Source: Oikopleura dioica
Taxonomy: Eukaryota > Chordata > Appendicularia > Copelata > Oikopleuridae
DNA length: 64,000 nt
Direction: 5' to 3'
Assembly: GCA_907165135.1 (NCBI GenBank)
Contig: OU015569.1
Location: forward strand, 5,890,001-5,954,000
Positions 35,301-49,052 of this stretch are shown here, one piece after another. The position numbers were made by a program, and so were the translations under genes. The notes beneath the pieces are model-generated. The model was not told the origin of the DNA and did no database searches. It saw nothing but the letters and a program-made list of their open reading frames with translations. Position 1 is the stretch's first letter. The number at the start of each line of letters is the position of its first letter.

Positions 35301-37476
35301 AAACTTTCCATAAGAACATGATAATTGAAGACGGTGAACCCTATCCAAAGAGGGCGAAAAATCGAAACCAAAATATAAGAGAAACCAGACAAGCCCTTAA
35401 TATTCCCACCCACCAAGACTGAGTCTCAACTTTCAATTTATCTGAAAATCATCTTGACCCGAACTGCCTAACCTTACTGTATGGTATGGACCATATCGTA
35501 TGGTCCATACACCATGATAATATGGTCCAAATTTGATGCTCTGCAACACGAACTACTTCCAGGAATATTCCTCATTGACCTTGTAGATATTCCTTGGCCG
35601 ACATTTTTTGCTCATGATGGGCTACTTAGCTTTAATATTGTCTCCTACATCGTTACTTGCGTGTGCCCCAGCTGATCGATCTCGCTACTCTCGCGCGCCC
35701 TTTTCAGAGCTCGACCAGCGAGTGCGTGGAGAAGTTCTCCTAATCCCTCAGGGTGAGATACTGTCAGTGAAATGCATTGAAAATAAACATTCGCTCAGGT
35801 GACAGACCATTCCTTCACAATGCAGACTCCACGCTCCCAGAAGCTGAGTACAACTTCAAGTACTCGCTCGTTGTAACTTCAAACAACAACGATACGGAAT
35901 GGCTTGATGCAAGTGAATCTCAGATAACACTTCCGAAACCTGCCGGAGATATCCCATTCAAATTAAACTATGGACAGAAAGGATATTATCGAGTAAAATA
36001 TGAAGGAAACGATCGTAAATTACTATCTTCCGGGCCATCACCAGTATCCTCGATGCTCAACTGATAAGATTAGATGATCTTTTTAGGTTGATAGCATTTT
36101 CGATTGTAATTAACAGGTGCGCTTTACACGGAGTTGGTAAATAGTCTTGCCAGTGGAAAACTCGATGAAATGGATCGAATGGGTATTGTAGATGATGCTT
36201 TCAATTTGGCCATCTCTGGAGATATCAGCTACTCAGATGCTCTTGATACTGTGGACTACATCGCTAAAGGAAGTGAAGACTCGTACTACGTCTGGGGAGT
36301 ATTTGGGTCACGCACTTCGTATATGCGCACGATGTTGTCCGGCACCGAGACGGGAGATAAGTTCATCGCATACTTCAAGGTAAGCGCTCTTGGTCGACAG
36401 TTGAGACCTTTCCGGTTTTGGGTCGAGTGTATACCAATTTCGTAAATGTAAGTTTTGAATTGAAACTGACCCCATTGTTTAGAAAGCGGTCAGTGAGCAA
36501 TTCGAGCGTTTTGGATTCGAAGTTAAAGATACCGACTCGCATATTCACAAGTAATGTCCCAAATCTGACCTTGAAAATAGATCTTTCTATAATAGAAAAA
36601 TGCGATCAAATATTGTCTCGCTCTCGGTTTCCTTTGGAGTCGAAGAGGCTGCTGTGCAGGCATCAGCAATCTACAGCGAGTGGAAAAATTCAAACGGCGA
36701 TGTTAGCAAACGACCGCACCCAGACGTTGCTGGAACCGGTACGAATGATAAAATTAATAAAAATGCTGTATCCACCCCTTTAGTCTATAATCTTGGCGTA
36801 TCGAGCGGCAGTTATGAAGATTGGGAATTTATGTACGAACAATACACAAAAGAACTGGTCGCAGACGAGAAGAAAAAATACATGCGTGCTATGGCTGCGA
36901 CTGAAAACGTCACCACAATCGGCCAGGTTCTTTTTTGATCGATGGCCTGAGAAAGAATGCCGCCACTCAATCGGCCGGATAAAAGTATTTTTACGCGCGA
37001 TTAGAAACTGGCCTAATTTTAGAATCTGTCAAGAACCTCAAAAGACTACATGCTCAACACGTTAGCTATGGACAAGACGATTATTCTAGAGCAGGATTTC
37101 TTCACATTTATCAATTACATCTCGTACTCAAGTGTCGGCGAGAAGATGGCCTGGGATTGGGTCAGAGTTCACTGGGCAGAGCTTGTTGAGCGATTCGGAA
37201 CCAACGATAGAAATTTCGGCCGTCTTGCACCCAATATTGCCAATGACTTCAAAACAGGTTAATTCTTCAACTCAATCATCATTGCTGATGCAAGTTTGCC
37301 TAGAGTACGGTCTCTGGTCAGCGGACGATTTCTTCAAGGTAACTGAAGCTGACGCCGGCGCCGGTGAGGGTCCACGAAAATCAACTCTTGCCCAAATCGA
37401 TTCCAATATCGAATGGATCAAGAACTACGAATCTGATATTTTCAATTGGCTAGAAGCTCACGATGCTAGAGAATAA
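32307..37476 (+). CDS. Aminopeptidase N-like M1 zinc ectopeptidase
   Basis: Thirteen exons, about 961 aa: 32307-32471, 32766-33128 (or 33116), 33339-33491, 33582-33731, 33776-34406, 34560-34733, 35799-36014, 36117-36379, 36483-36550, 36596-36738, 36784-36926, 37023-37257, 37295-37476. A type II membrane protein: short basic N-terminus, then a hydrophobic anchor (WLIVGFASMGVCLAVGLGVG) and an ectodomain that removes N-terminal residues from peptides. Zinc site HEYVH with the third ligand Glu 19 residues on (WIQEG); substrate motif GAMEQ replaces the usual GAMEN; EAYPCFDEPAMKA and VDDAFNLA are conserved. The exon 2 donor fits best as GA-AG (AAG/GAAACAG). The intron 34734-35798 is enlarged by a TIR element. 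The first AATAAA overlaps the stop codon. Confidence 0.92.
34737..34842 (+). repeat. Left terminal inverted repeat
   Basis: Matches the reverse complement of 35641-35746 along about 106 bp with scattered mismatches; strongest in the first 30 bp and in the CG-rich core. Confidence 0.85.
35641..35746 (-). repeat. Right terminal inverted repeat
   Basis: Reverse complement of the left terminal repeat at 34737-34842; ends immediately before the right copy of the 9-bp target duplication. Confidence 0.85.
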
Positions 37477-37926
37477 ATTCTATTTGCTTAAATATCCTCC
37501 GAATCTCATTCGTAGCGACATGTTTGAAAGAACAAAAGCTGCTTTATGCGACCCATAAAACAATAAAAATTCAATAAAAATCAGAAATAAATTAATCAGA
37601 TAATTTTCAAAATAAATAATAGAGAAAAGTGCTGTGGTTTCAGTATATAAATGGAGGATAAGTTTGAAACTGCTTGACTTCCGTGGGAATCGCCCGTGAG
37701 CGTTCACAGGCTGTGTTTTACGCCAATCCGAGGGCCTGAAGGTTTTCGCGAAGAGAAATTGAGACCGTAAAATATTATTCTTTTGAGGTAGGGTGTTATA
37801 TTATTGGAGGCAGAATGCCTATGCTTGTTTCAGGTGCCACCAGCAAAGGGCGCCACCAGCTGACAGAACGACAGGAAACGCCTTCCACTCCCACAAATTA
37901 AAATATCGATCAGAAAGAGAATCACC

Positions 37927-39228
37927 ATGGACTTTTACAAAAACAAACGACAGCAAGATTCACAGTTATATATGTGTAATGATCATACTCTGCCTGAGCG
38001 CACATTTTGTGTCAATCGGGACGAAGACGAGGAAGAATTTAGCTCGTTCGGCTCATTTGAGCGTTCTCACGATTCATCTGGCATAGCTTCAGAGGATTCC
38101 TATGGGGACCAAAACTACTATCGATCAGAAGAGAGCTTGGATAAATTAGAGATTACTGCCGCCGATGACGATTCTCAGAGTTCCAAGAGAACTGTTTGGG
38201 TGGAACCAGCTCCGGAGACAACTGAAAATGTCGTCCGACTAGGACCTTGGTCAAAAAAGAATACTAAGCACGTGAAAATTACTTCCCCGAAAAAAGGGAC
38301 TTTACGCCTTGTGACAAACTACCAAATCCGCCATATCGACGTGAAAAAATTAGAATTCAAGAAGACTATTGTAAATGAAGATGTCGAAGAGCAAGATCCG
38401 CAAACTGATGTAAAAGCTAAGCTTGCAGCAGTCAGGAAAGCTAAGAAAGAAAAAAAGGTTTACGACTACTTACAGAGCTCTGCAGAAAGTGACATTGAAA
38501 GTACAAGAAGCTCCGAAGGAGAATTCAAAATTGTAGACAGCCTTTCAAGCAATGAAAATGAAGAAAGGAGAGATAATAAACGGACTAGCTCGACCGCCAG
38601 CGGAGAACATAATTTGCCATCTTCGAAGAAACAGCGAATGATTTTAGTAGATTACTATGCTAGTCCAACTCCCGGAAAGGTCACTCAAGTAAAACAATCT
38701 GAACCAGAACTGCGCAAAGTGGGTGTTCAAGAAAACAAATCGGATCAGCAGACAACTGTAAATCCTCGAGCCAACAGAAATTCTCCAGAGCAGAGTGACA
38801 AAGCAGAAAAGTCTGAAGAACTCACTCATAAAGATTTGGTGAAATTCGAATTCAACATACACTTTTCACTTCATAAAGCAACTACGGCTAGCTACAAGAT
38901 TGATTTCTGCGTGAAAACCGCTGCATCTTGCATTCGCGGCTCCAAAGAGTTCGAAGAGTATCTCAAAGCTCGACGCAAAGAAGTAAAATCAAAATTCCGC
39001 CAGATGAATCGAGAGGGAAAAACTGCTCTTCTTCTGGCAGAGAGCTGCTTATTGAAAGTCTGCGAGAAGATTCAGCGGAGTAAAAATGATCAAATTCTTT
39101 CTGACAGGACATTTCTGTCCGAGGTGGAGTCGCTAAAAAGTTCTATTGCGGCTCAAGAATTGTACGAAACAAGAAAAGGCAATTTTATAAACATTGTTGC
39201 GCCGCAGCTGAAACCTAAATCCGGATAA
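37927..39228 (+). CDS. Intronless acidic/basic nuclear-type protein with an unrecognised C-terminal domain
   Basis: A single 433-codon ORF starting ATG in a good context (CACCATGG). The N-terminal ~300 residues are low-complexity and charged (DEDEEEF, KAKKEKK, SSKKQR with likely nuclear localisation). The last ~130 residues form a compact domain with FEFNIHFSLHK, DFCVKTAASCIRGS, EVKSKFRQMNREGKTA, AESCLLKVCEKI and ELYETRKGNFINIVAP. The same domain makes up nearly all of the next ORF (39880-40368), so the two genes are tandem paralogues. Neither has introns, unlike nearly all other genes here, which may mean retrocopy origin. I do not recognise the domain or function. Confidence 0.75.
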   Translation: MDFYKNKRQQDSQLYMCNDHTLPERTFCVNRDEDEEEFSSFGSFERSHDSSGIASEDSYGDQNYYRSEESLDKLEITAADDDSQSSKRTVWVEPAPETTENVVRLGPWSKKNTKHVKITSPKKGTLRLVTNYQIRHIDVKKLEFKKTIVNEDVEEQDPQTDVKAKLAAVRKAKKEKKVYDYLQSSAESDIESTRSSEGEFKIVDSLSSNENEERRDNKRTSSTASGEHNLPSSKKQRMILVDYYASPTPGKVTQVKQSEPELRKVGVQENKSDQQTTVNPRANRNSPEQSDKAEKSEELTHKDLVKFEFNIHFSLHKATTASYKIDFCVKTAASCIRGSKEFEEYLKARRKEVKSKFRQMNREGKTALLLAESCLLKVCEKIQRSKNDQILSDRTFLSEVESLKSSIAAQELYETRKGNFINIVAPQLKPKSG

Positions 39229-39879
39229 CTTACGTGGCTACACATATTCTCGCTCATTGAAACTGACACTCAAAGCTAATAAATTCATTGAAAAAGTCAA
39301 TTGTTGCATTATTTGGTTGCTTACGTGCTTGTATTTGCTCCATTTCCGCAGCGCTAGTTTTATAATCTTTACTAAATTTTTATTTGACCTTGTCTCAGGG
39401 CAGGAACTGTTTTGCCGTTCTGCCCCAATGCCGTTTTGCCCGTTTTGCCATGTCTGAGAGACAGTGTTTGATGAACTGAAAATGAAAATTCTGCAGTTTT
39501 TCGAGAATAAGAAATCTTTTCAAAACTTTTTTCCTCTAGGCACAGAATATTTTCAAACGGAAGAGAAAAAGGTATTGATACAAAAATATGCTTCAAATCA
39601 GAAAAGTATACGAGGTATCATATACCATATTTATTATACATACACTATACGTATAGGTGTAGGTTATAAAATATATTTATCAAAAATATTCAATTTCTGA
39701 GTAATTAGTTTTTAGTCATTAGGAACTCAAAAAGGGAGGGATTTTCAGATGATTATGGATAATTGAGTGTGAGAGGGTTTTCAATAGCGACGTGGGGTAG
39801 CTGCTAGGACAAGATGTTTTTATGAGTTTTTGAGCTTAAATATGGCCCAGCAATGCTTTTTAGAGACAAAAATAAGTTT

Positions 39880-40368
39880 ATGGCATCGACTAAGACTCCC
39901 GAAGAAACTCAAGATGAAGCCATAATTGTTAGCGAAGAGGAGAAGCTATTGACAAAGCTCGAGTTCAATCTTTGCTTCTCGCTTCACAAGTGTGACGTTA
40001 GAAAACTGAACGGAGACTTCTGCGTGAGAACAGCTGCAAGCTGCGTTCGAAACTCAGAAATTTTTCAAAATCATCTGAAGAAAAGACTGGCAGAAGTGCG
40101 CGCTAAATTCAAGCAAATGAACAAGGATGGAAGAACTGCTGAAGTCGTGGCAGAGAGCAAGCTTCTTCGAATCTGTGAGCAAATAGCTGCTAGTAAAGAC
40201 GACAGCATCTTCAATAATATCGCATTTCGAGCACTTGTGCATTCTTGGAGAACTTCGCCCGCTTCAAAAGACATTTACGAGACTAGAAAACAGATTTACA
40301 AAGACATCGTCGCTCCGGAATTGAATAAGATCTACCGTCGTATGAAAGAAAACACTGAAAAGAGTTAA
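39880..40368 (+). CDS. Intronless paralogue carrying the same unrecognised domain
   Basis: Single-exon ORF of 162 codons from the ATG at 39880 (an in-frame ATG at 39853 would add nine residues). It aligns with the C-terminal domain of the preceding 433-aa protein: LEFNLCFSLHK, DFCVRTAASCVRNSE, EVRAKFKQMNKDGRTA, AESKLLRICEQI, DIYETRKQIYKDIVAPEL. It lacks the long charged N-terminal region and has a Lys-rich C-terminus. The two ORFs lie in the same direction about 650 bp apart. The alternation of conserved hydrophobic and basic residues suggests an all-helical fold, but no family was recognised. Confidence 0.72.
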   Translation: MASTKTPEETQDEAIIVSEEEKLLTKLEFNLCFSLHKCDVRKLNGDFCVRTAASCVRNSEIFQNHLKKRLAEVRAKFKQMNKDGRTAEVVAESKLLRICEQIAASKDDSIFNNIAFRALVHSWRTSPASKDIYETRKQIYKDIVAPELNKIYRRMKENTEKS

Positions 40369-40641
40369 ATTACTGCCAAGCTTATTTTTTCAAACTGAAA
40401 ACAATATGCTTCTTGAAGAATCTGATGATTCATAAAATTCTCTCGGAATAAAACTATCTGCTATGCATTTATATGATGAGAATTATGGCATCGTATATAC
40501 GCTCATTAAAGGATGGCCTTGAGGGAAGCAAAGTATTGATATACGGATGTGTTTTATGACTCTTCTTATGACTTTGTCTCCGTACGGCGGAGGTTTACGA
40601 TTGAGCAGACAAATGAGAGAAACTCTTAATTGGGAAGAACG

Positions 40642-41629
40642 ATGAGATTGTCATTATTTCTAGGTTTCGGGCGTTTGAAATTAATCAGACTGGACTGTTC
40701 TAAAAATTATTAATCAAATTAGAATTCACACTCTAGAGTCTAGAGTGACTCTAGACGGAAAAATCCGTCCGTCAAAGGCATAACTGGTTCTGCATTTGCT
40801 CTTGAAGAAGATAAACTTGGTTGGATCGGCCAAATAAAAAAGTCGTTCCTAGAAGAACTGCCTCAATATGGAGAGGACGATGTACCAGGAAAATTGGAGT
40901 ACCACAGAGAGGCAACTTCGATGAGAAGACCGACTTGGGCACACTGGTCGGAGTGGGGCGAATGCTACAGGTTGCTATAGGTCGATTTTGATGTTTCCAA
41001 AAATAAGCTTAGAGAGTCAAATACGTGGTGTTTGGGCTGGCACGCCCGGCGACGTGATTGCTACGGTCCAAGTGGCATTGTTTCGTTTGATAAGGTTGTG
41101 CTTATCATATTTCTGCAGGTACTCATTATTCTTTTAAGGTACTATCGGAAGAATATGAAGGAGTGCTATTCGATCAAGATACAGTTTGCGGCGCCCCTCG
41201 AAAATCGTTCAGGAAGAGTGGTTACGTTGACGAATTGCTTGACTTTATTTATCGTAAACGACACTCCTATTAAGCTGGTCAAATGAAGTTATTGAAGGGC
41301 CCATTCGAACGTGGGAAAATAAAACTTGCCACGATAGAGTCTGCAGTAAGATACATTTACAAGACAGCAATCTGTAATATTTTCAGTGATCGCGTACACA
41401 CAAATTCCTCTATGGGGAGTTGTTTCCATCGCGATGGCAATTGGCGTTGTTTGGGAAATCGTCGAAACTATGAAGTACAATCTAACAATTCCTTTCAAAA
41501 TTATAAGCTCTAACTAGGCGATATTACCGTTATAAGTACGAGGGACGTCCGGGTCATCCCTACGCAAATATGGGAAAAGCGATTCTCTACAAATTTCTGC
41601 CCTGTCTGAAGCCGACGCCGAAATATTGA
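40642..41629 (+). CDS. Single-pass membrane protein with a thrombospondin type-1-like repeat
   Basis: Seven exons, 219 aa, all joined in phase by GT-AG: 40642-40663, 40778-40970, 41013-41094, 41139-41253, 41298-41345, 41387-41474, 41518-41629. Exons 1 and 2 create a signal peptide, MRLSLFLGITGSAFA. A TSP1-like module follows with WAHWSEWGECY, a basic RRRDC strand and six Cys residues in the usual order (GEC, TWC, RDC, TVC, KTC, RVC). Then a transmembrane helix (IPLWGVVSIAMAIGVVWEIV) and a short basic, Tyr-rich cytoplasmic tail ending KPTPKY. The module is unusually long between the third and fourth Cys. Likely a cell-surface adhesion or receptor protein; no orthologue recognised. Confidence 0.78.
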
Positions 41630-42564
41630 AAAACGTTAATTATTGCATATTTTGCGGCCCTGATGATTATTTAAGAATTAAATGATAAATTACAATCAAT
41701 CCGTCACAGACAGTTTCAATACTTTTCATTATTTATTCCAGTGTTGTAATGCAAAAAAAAAACTTGAATTGGCCTTGAGTAGCGAGTGAATTCGCGCAAG
41801 TTCACTTCCCGGTCTGGCTGTGGTGATGCGAGATCCAGGAAGCGCCTTCGCGAATAGAAGATTTAGTAGAACTACAGTTTTTGAAGGAGCAATTCAAAAT
41901 AGAAGCATTTTCCGAACGTTGTTTTAAACGGAGTAGGTGGACATTCGGAAATAAACTTGATTATACAATTGAAGTTTAGTCTTGTCGGATTTCATGATTG
42001 GCTAGAGATTTTATAGGAAGGTGTCAATTATCCAGGCTATTTAGATTTTAGGTAATTTTGGTCGAGATAGAAGTTTCGGATACATAAAGGAGATGTGTCT
42101 TTTGACGCTCCGGCAGAAGAGTAAATATTGCAGTATATCTCGGTGAAAACAACAACGAGCTGTGTTTTGAATGGATGGCCGCACGTGAGGAGTTAAGTGG
42201 AGTAGAAGGAGTTTAACATGCAAAATATTACTTTTGAGACAGAGTAGCGGGCATTATTTGTTTTTTCATTTATGAGTTGTCGTTGTAGATATTCAGTGGG
42301 GAATTCGGAGTATACTGGAGTTGAGTGGTTTAAGGTTCAGAATAAATAGAGAAACTGTTTAAAGAGAAGCATAATTGCGAGTGCTCACCTAGTGGAAGTC
42401 AGGCGCCACCTGCCAAATAAAAAAAAAAGGAAAAACGAAACGAAAAATAGAGCGCTAGAACTTGAAGAACGCCTCGATAGTTGAAGCAGTTGAGCAAGCG
42501 CCTTGTCATCCCCTATGATGGGTATATATCGGATGTTTTGGTGAAGAGTGGCGTAGTGAGTGTT
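41630..42564. other. Spacer between convergent genes
   Basis: Ends of two converging transcription units (TSP1-like on plus, Galpha-i on minus). No ORF with domain character. The Galpha-i 3' UTR probably lies in 42000-42564. Confidence 0.45.
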
Positions 42565-46238
<3,674 letters not shown>

Positions 46239-48057
46239 GGTGGCAGTGACCGATGACCGACCGTTCCAGCGTCAGTCTGAAAAAACGATCGTTACTTCAA
46301 TTCTTGATGCTCTGTCTCGCAGTTAAAGAAATATGAGGCTTCTCTCGCTGACGGGAAAGTGAACCGTTGTACATAATGTATCTCACAATAGCTTAATTCT
46401 GCCCCGATCTTGCAAAAAAAAAAAGAAGAATCATCTTTCGGGCCATGTGTATAATAAATAAGAGGATGGGCGATAATTTAAGTCCATATTATTGAAATAA
46501 CCTTGCATAATCATAAGTTGAAATTGTTTGAAAACAAGTCTGTGGAATGAATTTTTGAACGAAGAGCAAAAAGTAACATCGCATGCGGATCTCGGTAAAG
46601 ATAGCGGCTTTTGATTTTCATTATTGATTCTCTGTTAGAAAGAAAAAATTCGATTGACAGGGTAGTAGATGTTTACGCAGCGAAAACGAGTTAAAAATTG
46701 AAAGAGTCGAACATATGTTTAAAAAAGTGCAGTGCGACAATAAATGAAAGCACAGCTCAACTTTGGCTCAATAAAACAAACCTAGATATGCAGCGTTATA
46801 AAAACTTATTAAAAATTCATGTTCCTGGGAGAATATGGCCGGAGAATTGTTGCGGGAAGAGATTCACTTTGTTTTTCTAATTTTAAACTAATGAATAAGA
46901 AATGATCTCCACAAACGAGAGCAAATATCTCGTTTTTAACAAGTTCCAATATAACAAGTATTTTTTATTCGATCGTAGTTTTTTTTTCTTCTCAAAACTG
47001 GAGCTCTCAAAAAATATCGCTCTCTCCCTCTCTCTCTTTTTCATTTTTTTCTCTGTCTCTCGTTTGCTTTACGCCTTTTTACAAGCGCGTGTCTGAAATT
47101 CAAAATTTGAATCTTCCTCGTTTGCTCTATCGGCTCTTAAACTTTTCCCTCTCTCAAAAAAAAAACGCAAACAGGGCTAGCGACCCAAAAAAAAAACGGT
47201 TTTGCTGCAACAGGAGCGGGCAGCCGATCAATCGAGTCGATCGCCACTTGACCAGGAGCCGATCTCTCTTGCCCGCTTCAGCGCGTCCTCCGTCTGCCAC
47301 ATTTCAACCTTCCAATTCCAGTTAAATTAATGAACGCTAAGCGTGATAAACTTTTAGCGAGGCAAAAGTTCAAAAAGGAAATAGATTGGTTTTTTTCGGT
47401 CTGGCAGACTGATGAGCTTTTTGAACGCAAATAGTCGCTGCACGGTTCTCTTCCTTGATTCCGAAGAAGGGGCTCTGGTGTATTTTTTTCTTTGGAAAAG
47501 TGTCACAATAGTTTTTGGAAAATAAGAATTGTGCCCGATTCGACAGGGTTTGGGCGATCTGGGCTGGAAAGAGCGTGGGCAAGGCGGGATCTCTTGGGAG
47601 AGGGCCGTCGACAGAACAATTCTCTTTTTTGATTTCTCAACCGTCATTCGCAGTACGATGCTTTTGACTTGAATAATGAAACGAATGTGACTCCAAGTCT
47701 CAGCAAATCCATTTCGTTTGCTTCGCTACATTTTAAAATGTCTTTCTAGCGAATTTCTTGAACAAATTCTAGTCCTAACCAGACGATAAATTGTCATCTT
47801 CGGTCAGACTATTTAATCGATAAGTTTGTTTTTCTAAATAATCTAATCAATAAGTTGCAACAAGCAATTAAATGCGAAAAATGAAAAATGGCCATCAATC
47901 AATACGAACTTCTCAAATATTCGACCGACGCAGCTTGATGCGAGCCCCTGCCGCTTATTTTCACACGAAGGGAAGAAGTCCTTTCTTGGGTATTCCCTTT
48001 TAAAACTAGCCATCGTAAAAATATATCACTCAAATAAAATTCCAGATCTGCTCAAAT
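46239..48057. other. Divergent promoter region, no gene supported
   Basis: Lies upstream of both the Galpha-i gene (-) and the multi-pass membrane protein gene (+). It has a CT-rich tract at about 47005-47070 and A-runs near 47155-47200. A 97-codon ATG frame on minus (47354-47647) is basic and has no recognised domain. Confidence 0.4.
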
Positions 48058-49052
48058 ATGGCGTCATTTATTTCTGATTTCGCTGGATTATTAAGCAGCG
48101 CCGTTTCGCTGGTCATCGGGCAGTAAATTATGATTATAAAAGAATATGCAGGCGGTCGAGGAAGAGCCATTATTGAGAAAATGTTGGTCCTAAATGAGAG
48201 CTACAACGACCCTTCTTTCTCAGTTACACCAGGTAGAGAGACGAGCAATCAAATGAATGATAGAGTTACTTTTTCTTCGAAGACTTCTGATTATCAGTAA
48301 ACTTTGCTTCAAATAGGAAACGCAGTACCCTTTTCTTCGAACACCCACCCAAATTATGCGATATGCAAGATCCAGAACGAGCAAGGTTACCACCATGAGT
48401 TTGATACTATGAACGCGCTTGCCTGGGTCGAGTGCTTCTTGCCGGTTTTTCTATGGGTTGGGAATTGTGTTTTCAACGGCGAAGGTGATAGACGATTCAA
48501 ATTAGCTGGAACAGCGCTCTGTGGACTTCTCTCGCTCATTGCCGGGCCAATGTATTTAACTTGGTTTTATCAATGTAAGTTCTGCAAACCTTCATCCACC
48601 AATGCTTTTTAAGGCCCACAAATCGGCTCCAATAAGCCAGTAAAGATGCAAAGGTGCTTCAAAGCGCACGTATCTCTATGTCTAGGCTGTGTCATTCTAG
48701 GCGCGCTCGCTGTTGTCCAGGATCGGAATTAGTTGCAAAAATCTAAATTTCAAAGAAATTCAAAACATATTCCTTGGAAGGTTGTCTTTACGTTCTTAGG
48801 TGTGCTGATGTGCGCTGACTGTAAAGCAGGCTTCCGCCTCAAGGCCCTCTTTGGTGCAATCTTCATGTAAACAAGTAAAACCATAAAAATCATCAACTAA
48901 CGAATTCAATATTTTCCGTAGTTTGCGCATTGGTCACTTTCATTCCTCTTGGATCCGTCGCTCTCGGCTGGAAATACGCATTCGGTGATTGTTTAGGAGT
49001 CATGGAGTCGGAGACTGTTCTTCTCAACTGCCCAAACAATCTTCCCGTCTAG
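48058..49052 (+). CDS. Multi-pass membrane protein, unrecognised
   Basis: Six exons, about 231 aa: 48058-48118, 48152-48232, 48317-48574, 48614-48724, 48800-48853, 48922-49052. At least four hydrophobic segments: near the N-terminus (FAGLLSSAVSLVIG), NALAWVECFLPVFLWVGNCVF, ALCGLLSLIAGPMYLTWFY and VCALVTFIPLGSVALGW, plus CLGCVILGALAVV if the longer exon 4 is right. Two introns read best as GG-AG: 48119-48151 (33 nt, ATCG/GGCAG) and 48725-48799 (a GT-AG choice at 48688 would remove one hydrophobic helix). Cys residues in the loops suggest disulfides. It may belong to the DRAM/TMEM150-type groups, but I cannot show this. AATAAA follows at about 49129. Confidence 0.6.

Larger units (their letters stand above)
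34728..35755. mobile_element. Non-autonomous TIR DNA transposon (Mutator-like) in an aminopeptidase intron
   Basis: Two copies of CTCAGGGTG (34728-34736 and 35747-35755) flank a 1010-bp body. The body starts with a ~106-bp terminal inverted repeat (34737-34842) whose counterpart is 35641-35746; both begin GGA and share AGAACTTCTCCACGCACTCG, GGGCGCGCGAGAG and GCACACGC.AGTAACG. Long TIRs plus a 9-bp target-site duplication are the mark of Mutator-like elements. No transposase frame is present, so it depends on a relative elsewhere. The inner part contains a palindrome near 35484-35508. Removal of the element and one duplication leaves a 46-nt intron (GTGAGATACT to CGCTCAG), the size usual here. 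Confidence 0.85.
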
